Shown here piece by piece: positions 25,343-31,038 of a stretch of 64,000 bases of DNA. The translations under genes and the position numbers were made by a program. The notes beneath the pieces were generated by a model that was not told the DNA's origin, searched no databases, and saw only the letters and a program-made list of their open reading frames with translations. Source of the DNA: a virus; IMG/VR virus record IMGVR_UViG_3300017917_002374, positions 124,001 to 188,000 of that record. One strand, given 5' to 3'. The stretch's first letter is position 1. The number at the start of each line of letters is the position of its first letter.

Positions 25343-25459
25343 ATGATGAAACACACTATTCTATCCGCTCATTATCAATTGCCTAATGTACAGGCAAATT
25401 GCCCAACCTTTATGGTTTCAATTGAGCGTGATCTAATTAAAGGAATGGGGTCTCGGTAG
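25343..25459 (+). CDS. Possible 38-residue ORF or part of a small RNA
   Basis: ATGATG right at the predicted transcription start opens a 38-codon frame (MMKHTILSAHYQ start, GMGSR end). There is no Shine-Dalgarno, so it would be leaderless. The unit between promoter 25307 and terminator 25488 may instead be a small RNA. The sequence does not decide between them. Confidence 0.35.
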   Translation: MMKHTILSAHYQLPNVQANCPTFMVSIERDLIKGMGSR

Positions 25460-25487
25460 AATCTAAGCAACAGGATAATACCCAAGA

Positions 25488-25519
25488 CCCCAGGATTAAA
25501 ACCCTGGGGTTTTGTTTTT
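25488..25519 (+). terminator. Rho-independent terminator
   Basis: CCCCAGG 25488-25494 pairs with CCTGGGG 25503-25509 across an 8-base loop and is followed by TTTTGTTTTT. Confidence 0.88.
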
Positions 25520-25531
25520 AGAAAGGAAGAA

Positions 25532-25696
25532 ATGACAACTGAACAAGAGATACTGTCGTTTCAAAAAAAGTTAGAAGAACGCGATTTTGTTTTAGACGAT
25601 GGATTGCTTGCTCAATTGATTGCAGGTAAAATGGAAAGAATGCGCAAGCAGTCAGAATTCATAAAACAATTGCAAGACATTAAGAAACGACGATAG
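25532..25696 (+). CDS. Small helical protein
   Basis: 54 residues (MTTEQEILSFQ start, DIKKRR end), ATG preceded by AAGGAAG. A strongly charged amphipathic helix with a basic end. It follows the terminator directly, so it depends on read-through or a promoter not seen. Function unknown. Confidence 0.55.
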   Translation: MTTEQEILSFQKKLEERDFVLDDGLLAQLIAGKMERMRKQSEFIKQLQDIKKRR

Positions 25697-25927
25697 TACA
25701 GTGTGATGCGGAACGAGGCTGCGGCAACACTATAACTTGCCAAACGGGCGGAGCTGAGGATGAAGCTGTGGCGATAACGCAGTGGTAAAATTCAGAATGA
25801 TAAAGCACATTCAAACACATGATGGCGGCCGGCGCCATGGGCGCACGTTACGGTGGCCCAGGAATGTGTTTTATCATACACTTTGGATGAACAGATAAAT
25901 CTGACTCCGAATCAGACAGACTCCTGG
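25697..25927 (+). ncRNA. Candidate structured RNA of about 230 nt
   Basis: No gene fits here. The stretch is GC-rich compared with its neighbours and has a clear architecture: a 16-bp stem of 25797-25812 with 25862-25877 (one G-U pair) closes a multi-branch junction holding hairpin ATGGCG 25822-25827 / CGCCAT 25833-25838 and hairpin GGGC 25839-25842 / GCCC 25856-25859, extended by CAC/GTG inside. Further pairing is likely in 25700-25790. It lies right before the tRNA promoter. It matches no RNA family I know. The ends are estimated. Confidence 0.55.
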
Positions 25928-25956
25928 TTGACAACAGCCCCCCAGAGTGTTACACT
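25928..25956 (+). promoter_or_regulatory. Sigma70-type promoter of the tRNA array
   Basis: TTGACA 25928-25933, 17-bp spacer, TACACT 25951-25956, with the first tRNA starting 12 bases later. CTAAATA follows at 25955. Confidence 0.75.
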
Positions 25957-25968
25957 AAATAGAGTTTT

Positions 25969-26050
25969 GCCCATGTGGTGGAATGGTAGACACGCTAGTC
26001 TTAGGAACTAGTGCGAGAGCGTGGGGGTTCGAGTCCCTCCATGGGCACCA
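25969..26050 (+). tRNA. tRNA-Leu(UAG)
   Basis: Acceptor GCCCATG pairs with CATGGGC; anticodon stem CTAGT/ACTAG with loop CTTAGGA gives anticodon TAG; short class II variable arm; CCA encoded. Confidence 0.93.
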
Positions 26051-26062
26051 TTAAATACGTGT

Positions 26063-26308
26063 ATGAAAGAACTGCTTAAAAATCTGCCTCAGATTCTAGG
26101 TGCCTTGCCTGAGATAGTAAAGTACCTCAAGTACATTCCTATTCTTATGGTACTAGGTGGATTAGGTTATCTAGCATATTTTTACATGCAAAATCACAAA
26201 GATCCATATGTGTGTGTTAACAATCAGGTATTTGAACAGTTACGAGTGGATAGCGATATCTATATTTTCAAAGGTGAAACCTGTGTTGATGCAAAAGATT
26301 TGAAATAA
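26063..26308 (+). CDS. Small membrane protein inside the tRNA array
   Basis: 81 residues (MKELLKNLPQIL start); the frame extends back through tRNA-Leu, so the ATG at 26063 is chosen. One transmembrane helix (about residues 24-42) splits an amphipathic N-terminal helix from a polar C-terminal part with two cysteines. It lies between tRNA-Leu and tRNA-Ala and would be co-transcribed. Function unknown. Confidence 0.55.
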   Translation: MKELLKNLPQILGALPEIVKYLKYIPILMVLGGLGYLAYFYMQNHKDPYVCVNNQVFEQLRVDSDIYIFKGETCVDAKDLK

Positions 26309-26310
26309 TT

Positions 26311-26386
26311 GGGGGTATAGCTCAGCTGGGAGAGCGGCGGCTTTGCAAGCCGTAGGTCGCAGGTTCGATCCCTGTTACCTCCACCA
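26311..26386 (+). tRNA. tRNA-Ala(UGC)
   Basis: Acceptor GGGGGTA/TACCTCC, anticodon loop TTTGCAA with anticodon TGC, T-arm AGGTTCGATCCCT, CCA encoded. Confidence 0.93.
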
Positions 26387-26393
26387 AATAAAT

Positions 26394-26470
26394 CCGAGTG
26401 TAGCGCAGCCTGGTAGCGCATCTGCTTTGGGAGCAGAGGGTCGGGAGTTCGAACCTCTCCACTCGGACCA
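26394..26470 (+). tRNA. tRNA-Pro(UGG)
   Basis: Acceptor CCGAGTG/CACTCGG, anticodon stem TCTGC/GCAGA with loop TTTGGGA, anticodon TGG; CCA encoded. Confidence 0.93.
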
Positions 26471-26477
26471 ATTCTAT

Positions 26478-26553
26478 TGGGGATTCGCCAAGTTGGTAAG
26501 GCATCGGATTTTGATTCCGACATTCGGTGGTTCGAGTCCATCATCCCCAGCCA
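26478..26553 (+). tRNA. tRNA-Gln(UUG)
   Basis: Acceptor TGGGGAT/ATCCCCA, anticodon stem TCGGA/TCCGA with loop TTTTGAT, anticodon TTG; CCA encoded. Confidence 0.93.
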
Positions 26554-26554
26554 T

Positions 26555-26631
26555 GCGACCGTAGCTCAGTTGGATAGAGTACTGGCTTGCGAAGTCAGTG
26601 GTCGGAGGTTCGAGTCCTTCCGGTCGCACCA
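26555..26631 (+). tRNA. tRNA-Arg(GCG)
   Basis: Acceptor GCGACCG/CGGTCGC, anticodon stem CTGGC/GTCAG with loop TTGCGAA, anticodon GCG; CCA encoded. Most bacteria read CGN Arg codons with an ACG (inosine) tRNA, so GCG is unusual. Confidence 0.92.
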
Positions 26632-26647
26632 GTTCAAGGAGATAACC

Positions 26648-26824
26648 ATGAAACCTATTACATTTGAAAATCGTGTAAGTCACGAGCGTGTGATCTGTGA
26701 TGACGTGCGGCAGGTTCAGACCATTGACGGCGTTGAGTTTCTACAGGTTAGACGTCAGAATGAGCAACGACATTTTTTAATGCGCAAAGACAGTTTGCAA
26801 AAAATTGTTGATAAAAAGAAATAA
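26648..26824 (+). CDS. Small hypothetical protein inside the tRNA array
   Basis: 58 residues (MKPITFENRVSHERV start) with AAGGAG upstream. The frame stays open back through two tRNAs, which is not meaningful. Mixed charge, a possible small beta domain; function unknown. Confidence 0.6.
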   Translation: MKPITFENRVSHERVICDDVRQVQTIDGVEFLQVRRQNEQRHFLMRKDSLQKIVDKKK

Positions 26825-26828
26825 CAGT

Positions 26829-26905
26829 GGTGTTGGTAGCTCAATTGGTAGAGTTCTGGATTGTGATTCCAGTGGTTGCGGGTTCAAGCCCCGTCCATCA
26901 CCCCA
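26829..26905 (+). tRNA. tRNA-His(GUG)
   Basis: Anticodon stem CTGGA/TCCAG with loop TTGTGAT, anticodon GTG. Start set at 26829 so that G29 acts as the His-specific G-1 opposite C73; the acceptor then has one T-T mismatch. CCA encoded. Confidence 0.88.
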
Positions 26906-26907
26906 AA

Positions 26908-26983
26908 GCCAACTTAGCTGATGTGGTCATAGCGGCGGTCTGAAGAACCGTGGAAAGACGTTCGATTCGTCTAGTTGGCACCA
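26908..26983 (+). tRNA. tRNA-Phe(GAA)
   Basis: Acceptor GCCAACT/AGTTGGC, anticodon loop CTGAAGA with anticodon GAA, T-arm AGACG/CGTCT; CCA encoded. D-arm short (GCT/AGC). Confidence 0.85.
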
Positions 26984-26984
26984 A

Positions 26985-27431
26985 TTAACCTTTGAATTCG
27001 CGCCAGGCGTTACAACAGCCGCGAGCATCAACTTTAGTATCTAGTTTGAAATCTTTGGGCAGCTTTTTGTTTAGGTCATCAAACAATGAACAGATCTTGG
27101 TGTCTGCGCCAAAGTACAAACAGTTTTCGCAACGCACTTGTCCTAGTACATAACCAGATGCTTTGGGATCAACTGGTCTTTCAATGAACTCTTGATCGTC
27201 CTTGGGCTCACCGTTGATATAGAGTGCGCAGCTGGCATTAGCCACAACCTTGAAGCTCTTAGGGTAAATGTTACAGCGTTCTTTTCCTGGCATAAAATGC
27301 AAACAGGTACCACATTGTGCATGTTGAGTCACACCAGGTGGCGGATCCATGTACAAAAATGCATCACGAGCAACTTTAGGTCCACTGTCCTTGGCTTCAG
27401 TGACAATTTGAATAAAATCTTTAAGATCCAT
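26985..27431 (-). CDS. Cysteine-rich protein on the opposite strand of the tRNA array
   Basis: 148 residues, read against the tRNA genes and filling the gap between tRNA-Phe and tRNA-Thr. Start at the ATG at 27431, since the earlier ATG (27452) would overlap tRNA-Thr. Cysteines form CGTC, then C-x5-YP, VRCENCLYFG and GCCNAW: two possible metal or iron-sulfur sites. No family recognised. The gap before it shows no sigma70 promoter that I can place. It is the only minus-strand gene before 52 kb. Confidence 0.65.
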   Translation of the reverse strand: MDLKDFIQIVTEAKDSGPKVARDAFLYMDPPPGVTQHAQCGTCLHFMPGKERCNIYPKSFKVVANASCALYINGEPKDDQEFIERPVDPKASGYVLGQVRCENCLYFGADTKICSLFDDLNKKLPKDFKLDTKVDARGCCNAWREFKG

Positions 27432-27444
27432 ACAGTATTTAGCT

Positions 27445-27518
27445 GCTCTCATAGTATAAAGGCATTACACTACATTGGTAATGTAGAAACTCTGGATCGT
27501 TACCAGATGAGAGCACCA
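27445..27518 (+). tRNA. tRNA-Thr(GGU)
   Basis: Acceptor GCTCTCA pairs perfectly with TGAGAGC; anticodon stem CTACA/TGTAG with loop TTGGTAA, anticodon GGT; T-stem TCTGG/CCAGA but T-loop ATCGTTA rather than TTCRANY. CCA encoded. Easy to miss because of the odd T-loop and short D-arm. Confidence 0.82.
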
Positions 27519-27520
27519 AT

Positions 27521-27594
27521 GCCCCTGTAGCTCAAAGGTAGAGCAATCGATTGATAATCGATAGACGTTGGATCGTTACCATCCGGGGGTACCA
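27521..27594 (+). tRNA. tRNA-Ile(GAU)
   Basis: Anticodon stem ATCGA/TCGAT with loop TTGATAA, anticodon GAT; acceptor GCCCCTG/CGGGGGT with G-T wobbles. T-loop ATCGTTA as in the Thr tRNA. CCA encoded. Confidence 0.87.
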
Positions 27595-27599
27595 AAAAC

Positions 27600-27675
27600 G
27601 GTAATGTAGCATAGTGGCCAATGCACCTCCTTCATACGGAGACTATCGCTGGTTCGAGTCCAGCCATTACCACCA
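27600..27675 (+). tRNA. tRNA-Met/Ile2 (CAU)
   Basis: Acceptor GGTAATG/CATTACC, anticodon loop TTCATAC with anticodon CAT, T-arm GCTGG/CCAGC. The sequence alone does not decide between elongator Met and a lysidine-modified Ile2. Confidence 0.88.
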
Positions 27676-27677
27676 AA

Positions 27678-27754
27678 CGGCCCTTAGCTCAACTGGATAG
27701 AGTTCTGCGCTTCGAACGCAGCGGTTGTGGGTTCAAATCCTGCAGGGCCGGCCA
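27678..27754 (+). tRNA. tRNA-Arg(UCG)
   Basis: Acceptor CGGCCCT/AGGGCCG, anticodon stem CTGCG/CGCAG with loop CTTCGAA, anticodon TCG; CCA encoded. Confidence 0.93.
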
Positions 27755-27762
27755 AAGAATAC

Positions 27763-27850
27763 GGAAGTGTGCCAGAGTGGTTTAATGGAGCAGTCTTGAA
27801 AACTGTCGTACTGAAAGGTACCGTGGGTTCGAATCCTACCACTTCCGCCA
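27763..27850 (+). tRNA. tRNA-Ser(UGA)
   Basis: Class II tRNA with long variable arm; acceptor GGAAGTG/CACTTCC, anticodon loop CTTGAAA with anticodon TGA; CCA encoded. Confidence 0.92.
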
Positions 27851-27880
27851 GTATTAGCAAAATAGCAACAAAATAGGCGG

Positions 27881-27909
27881 TTGACCATTATTCAATCATT
27901 TGCTACACT
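27881..27909 (+). promoter_or_regulatory. Sigma70-type promoter of the second tRNA group
   Basis: TTGACC 27881-27886, 17-bp spacer, TACACT 27904-27909, preceded by TGC (extended -10). It lies between tRNA-Ser and tRNA-Asn and could also drive the large RNA at 28183. Confidence 0.72.
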
Positions 27910-27927
27910 ATTGAAAGTTAGAAACAT

Positions 27928-28003
27928 TGTCTCGTAGCTCAGTTGGTAGAGCAGGTGACTGTTAATCACCCTGTCGCTGGTTCGATCCCAGCCGAGACAG
28001 CCA
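27928..28003 (+). tRNA. tRNA-Asn(GUU)
   Basis: Acceptor TGTCTCG/CGAGACA, anticodon stem GGTGA/TCACC with loop CTGTTAA, anticodon GTT; CCA encoded. Its GTT anticodon is a normal queuosine target. Confidence 0.93.
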
Positions 28004-28009
28004 GTTTTT

Positions 28010-28084
28010 GCACCCATCATCTAGTGGTTAGGATATCGCCCTTTCACGGCGAGTACACCGGTTCGAATCCGGTTGGGTGTACCA
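28010..28084 (+). tRNA. tRNA-Glu(UUC)
   Basis: Acceptor GCACCCA/TGGGTGT, anticodon stem TCGCC/GGCGA with loop CTTTCAC, anticodon TTC; CCA encoded. Confidence 0.92.
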
Positions 28085-28094
28085 GTTTAAAGTT

Positions 28095-28180
28095 GGGGAT
28101 GTGTGCCGAGCGGCGAAGGCAGCTGACTGTAAATCAGTGACAGAGAAACACCGTAGGTTCGATTCCTACCGTCCCCACCA
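28095..28180 (+). tRNA. tRNA-Tyr(GUA)
   Basis: Class II tRNA with long variable arm; acceptor GGGGATG/CGTCCCC, anticodon loop CTGTAAA with anticodon GTA; CCA encoded. Confidence 0.92.
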
Positions 28181-28182
28181 AG

Positions 28183-28856
28183 TTCCGGTTACCACTTTCC
28201 TGAAAGTGGCGTATGGTAAACGAGAAAACCCAGGTGGCTATGGCACCTTTAGCGAAACATAGACTCTGCATTACGATGTGGTGTCTCCGGTGTTTCAGAC
28301 GACATAGCAGCGTGGACACTACGCGGCACAGTCCTTTTAGTGTTCGGACAGGGTAACAACTCCAGCTTGGGGGCGACCGTGGAAAAGCGTGGCCCAAGCA
28401 TAAAGGCAAGTGCTATAGATGACAACTGGGTATCGTGTGTGGACGCACACACTATGCGGGCACTCCCGGCCGGGGACGGGTCCTGATATAACCAACAGCG
28501 GCTTTGACACACTTAGCGGTGGACGTCTAAATTGGTACTATAGCACTTACCTTTATGTCAAGACGTGGGGGCGCCACCCCCTACTCTGGTCCGGAGGATG
28601 AGAAGACCGTGGTAGGTCAGGACCTTACTGTTTGGTGCAAACAGCGTTGGCAATACGAGAATCCTCTCTGGTCGGGGAGCGGGTGGGGGCATGCGTGATG
28701 TGGGCAGTGCAAAGACTGTTCACTGATGTGCTATAATAACCGCCGCAGAGAGGAAGCACCTATTCAGGTCTCAAAGTGTTCATGGACGCACGCCAGCCTG
28801 TCACGTTGGAAGAAGGGGATCGTTACCCCTTGGGACCGCCAGATAAATTGAGAAGA
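28183..28856 (+). ncRNA. Giant structured RNA candidate (GOLLD/ROOL-like)
   Basis: About 670 bases with no credible gene, between tRNA-Tyr and the next CDS, clearly GC-richer than the flanking coding DNA. Many local hairpins are visible: CCACTTT/AAAGTGG near 28190-28208, AGGTG/CACCT near 28231-28247, GTGTG/CACAC near 28437-28453, GGGGG/CCCCC near 28568-28582, TGTTTG/CAAACA near 28630-28645 and AAGGGG/CCCCTT near 28813-28831. Size, GC, dense hairpins and placement in a phage tRNA array fit the GOLLD and ROOL classes of giant ornate RNAs. The class is inferred from context and form; I could not align it. Promoter 27881 may drive it. Confidence 0.7.
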
Positions 28857-28858
28857 CA

Positions 28859-29068
28859 ATGAGTGAATTTAAAGTATATTGGACCTACGGCGGTGAGAGC
28901 CATGGAGAAGCGTTTCAGGACGTGACCCAGGCATTGGATCGCTGCCAACAACTAAGAAACAGTGGTCGTAGATTTGTGACCATGGCCAGTGAAATTGATG
29001 ACATGGTTGGAGAGTTTGGAGTAACAGAAACGGACTCCACTTACAACTGGAAAAAACGGAGAATCTAA
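28859..29068 (+). CDS. Small hypothetical protein
   Basis: 69 residues (MSEFKVYWTYGGE start) right after the large RNA, with a weak GAGAAG upstream. Coupled to the next gene by TAATG. Function unknown. Confidence 0.6.
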   Translation: MSEFKVYWTYGGESHGEAFQDVTQALDRCQQLRNSGRRFVTMASEIDDMVGEFGVTETDSTYNWKKRRI

Positions 29069-29313
29069 TGAGAGATTATACGCCAAAAATTGCCAAGGCA
29101 GATCTTGAGCATGGTGCATACTATGCGGGTCGCTGTCGCAATGCACACGAAGCACGTTGGAACGCCAGCATACAAAAGTTCGTGCATTGGCGTACCAAAT
29201 TCAATCATACTTTTTTAGAAGAAATTTGTCATCCAGAAGACGAACAACAGTTTGATGTGTTTGTGGTTGAAGCAAAATTAGATAGACCAGAACGAGAAAT
29301 TCCATTAAAATAA
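29068..29313 (+). CDS. Small hypothetical protein
   Basis: 81 residues, His/Arg-rich middle (AYYAGRCRNAHEARWNASI near 17-35). No motif known. Confidence 0.6.
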   Translation: MRDYTPKIAKADLEHGAYYAGRCRNAHEARWNASIQKFVHWRTKFNHTFLEEICHPEDEQQFDVFVVEAKLDRPEREIPLK

Positions 29314-29366
29314 ATTTTTACACAAGGAGAGTCCAAAATGGACAGTGACAAGAGTGACAAACGCCC

Positions 29367-29441
29367 GGGGGTGTAGCTCAGAGGAAGAGCAACTGGCTTT
29401 TAACCAGTAGGCCGAGATATCGTAATTCTCCACCCTCACCA
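29367..29441 (+). tRNA. tRNA-Lys(UUU)
   Basis: Acceptor GGGGGTG/CACCCTC, anticodon stem CTGG/CCAG with loop CTTTTAA, anticodon TTT. T-loop ATCGTAA, another A54/T58 variant. CCA encoded. Confidence 0.85.
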
Positions 29442-29527
29442 TATGAAAACACATTATAGCGGATTTCGCAAGTATAAGTCGCATTCTAAAGAGTGCCCTT
29501 GAGATTGGATATAGTGTGTTTCCATAT

Positions 29528-29605
29528 GCAACGGTGGCAGAGAGGCCCAATGCAAGGGACTGCAAATCCCTAAAACCGTGAGTTCGAATCTCACCCGTTG
29601 CTCCA
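29528..29605 (+). tRNA. tRNA-Cys(GCA)
   Basis: Acceptor GCAACGG/CCGTTGC, anticodon stem GGGA/TCCC with loop CTGCAAA, anticodon GCA; CCA encoded. Last tRNA of the array. Confidence 0.9.
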
Positions 29606-29627
29606 TTTCAAACTCTAGGAGGTCACA

Positions 29628-30095
29628 ATGCCGTGGATAGAAAATGTTGCTGCCACTGATGTGTCTCAGGGTTTTCATCATGCAGCAGGCGATAACAGCA
29701 TGCTGATTCAAATTGCCGATCCTGCAGGTTGGTTCCCCACTCCTAAATATCAGTTCAAAGAAATACACCAGTTTGAATTCTTGGACGCAGAGGACTCAGA
29801 TGGCTTTCCTGAGGAAGCCAAGTGCTCACATGCACAAGCCGCTGAACTGGTTCGCCTGCTTCAGCATGCACTTGACAATCGCATGAATGTGGTTGTACAC
29901 TGTATGGCTGGTATTTGTCGTAGTGGTGCGGTATGCGAAGTTGGTGTGATGTTGGGATTTCAAGATACTGAAAGGTTCCGTCAACCCAATCTGCGTGTGA
30001 AACATCGCATGATGCAGGCACTGGGCTGGTCATACAACGCAGATGAACAGCCAGATCCAGACAGCTGGCGCAATTTTAAATTAGGAAACATATGA
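29628..30095 (+). CDS. Dual-specificity / tyrosine protein phosphatase
   Basis: 155 residues with the phosphatase P-loop VVVHCMAGICRSG at 88-100 (Cys92 nucleophile, Arg98, Ser99; HCx5RS). An acidic patch (FLDAEDSDG near 51-59) may supply the general acid. Removes phosphate from Tyr/Ser/Thr or an RNA/lipid substrate; could act on host signalling. AGGAGG Shine-Dalgarno. ATGA coupling to the next gene. Confidence 0.85.
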   Translation: MPWIENVAATDVSQGFHHAAGDNSMLIQIADPAGWFPTPKYQFKEIHQFEFLDAEDSDGFPEEAKCSHAQAAELVRLLQHALDNRMNVVVHCMAGICRSGAVCEVGVMLGFQDTERFRQPNLRVKHRMMQALGWSYNADEQPDPDSWRNFKLGNI

Positions 30096-30544
30096 AAATT
30101 GGTTTTAGTTTTGGCCGTTGTGTGGCCAGTATTGTGCGTGGCGAAGTGAACATTGATGATGTGTTGTGCATTATTGCTCGCACTCACATGCCCAGTGCTG
30201 CTGCTGTCAAAGCCGTGATTCAATCATACCTTTATGAACCTAGCTATCTAATGGGACTGGACGCTAACACATGCGAAGCTGTGGGACTAGAGCTGTTTAT
30301 ATCTGGCAAGGTACTAGAACCAAGAGCCAATGGCATTGGTGTGATCAAGGTGCCACGTGATTATGTGTGGATGGATCTTTATCCTACTGTGGCGGACACA
30401 CAAAATGCAGGCGTTCGTACTGCATGGGAAAATTATCGTATGATGATAGAGCTAGCAGAGCATGTGCCGGATGGTGATTACCAACAGGAAGTATATCAAC
30501 ATTCACCTAAAATGAATCTTAATGATGATGGCCAAGAAATCTAA
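30092..30544 (+). CDS. Hypothetical phage protein
   Basis: 150 residues. N-terminal MKIGFSFGRCVASIVRGEVNIDDVL is a conserved-looking start; the rest has no known motif. Overlaps the next gene by 23 bases. Confidence 0.6.
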   Translation: MKIGFSFGRCVASIVRGEVNIDDVLCIIARTHMPSAAAVKAVIQSYLYEPSYLMGLDANTCEAVGLELFISGKVLEPRANGIGVIKVPRDYVWMDLYPTVADTQNAGVRTAWENYRMMIELAEHVPDGDYQQEVYQHSPKMNLNDDGQEI

Positions 30545-30926
30545 CGTATTGAAAAATAATTGTTTTTTACTCAGTTGGGATTGCAATGGGCTTGAAGCTT
30601 GTGTGCCCTTACACGAGCTAGAGGAAAAATACAATCAGGCAAATAAAGCACGAGTATGGACCACTTTGGCCAGCGAAAATGGCGAGGATCCTGGTAACCC
30701 TGTAGACAGAGAAATCAATCATGTCTACACTAGTATACTCTTTAGAGCTAGATTGAATCCGCAGCGACACTATGAAGTTTACACTGTGCAAACAGATCCT
30801 AGTATCTCCAAAGAGGACATGATTCGCATGTTTAAAGACAGTCCACAGAGCATGGCGGATCTTGTGCGCGAACGTGGTGAACGTCTCTACGGTGATCGTA
30901 GCAAAAATACAACAAAAATCACATAA
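30522..30926 (+). CDS. Hypothetical protein
   Basis: 134 residues; start is one of three consecutive ATGs (30522, 30525, 30528). Contains FLLSWDCNGLEACVPLHELEE near 15-35. Function unknown. Ends before a strong promoter. Confidence 0.58.
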   Translation: MMMAKKSNVLKNNCFLLSWDCNGLEACVPLHELEEKYNQANKARVWTTLASENGEDPGNPVDREINHVYTSILFRARLNPQRHYEVYTVQTDPSISKEDMIRMFKDSPQSMADLVRERGERLYGDRSKNTTKIT

Positions 30927-30934
30927 AATAACCG

Positions 30935-30963
30935 TTGACAACTGCCTAATGGTGTAGTATTAT
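30935..30963 (+). promoter_or_regulatory. Sigma70-type promoter with hairpin leader
   Basis: TTGACA 30935-30940, 17-bp spacer, TATTAT 30958-30963. The leader has hairpins ATAGCA 30971-30976 / TGCTAT 30981-30986 and CTCCTAG 30994-31000 / CTAGGAG 31010-31016 before the Shine-Dalgarno, which would protect the mRNA 5' end. Confidence 0.78.
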
Positions 30964-31038
30964 AAGAATCATAGCAATAGTGCTATACAATTTCTCCTAG
31001 AACCTTAAACTAGGAGCAATTAAAATTTGGAGATTATT

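Noticed and set aside
26260-26683. Minus-strand and plus-strand ORFs over the tRNA-Ala/Pro/Gln/Arg genes
   Set aside because: They exist only because the tRNA genes lack stops in these frames; no Shine-Dalgarno or homology.
27192-27530. Plus-strand 112-codon ORF
   Set aside because: It is the complement of the Cys-rich gene at 26985-27431 and runs into tRNA genes; the minus-strand frame has the better protein composition.
28134-28601. ORFs within the giant RNA region (both strands)
   Set aside because: Composition is unlike the phage proteins (Pro/Ser/Arg/Cys-rich), no ribosome binding sites, and hairpins explain the sequence.
28732-28737. TATAAT inside the giant RNA as a promoter
   Set aside because: No -35 hexamer at a usable distance; TGC before it gives an extended -10 only, not enough to call.
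28183-28856. tmRNA
   Set aside because: No tRNA-Ala-like ends, no tag ORF and no CCA at either end; the length also exceeds normal tmRNA.
29442-29527. An additional tRNA between Lys and Cys
   Set aside because: A hairpin GCATTC/GAGTGC is visible near 29480-29495, but no acceptor pairing, T-arm or CCA could be placed.
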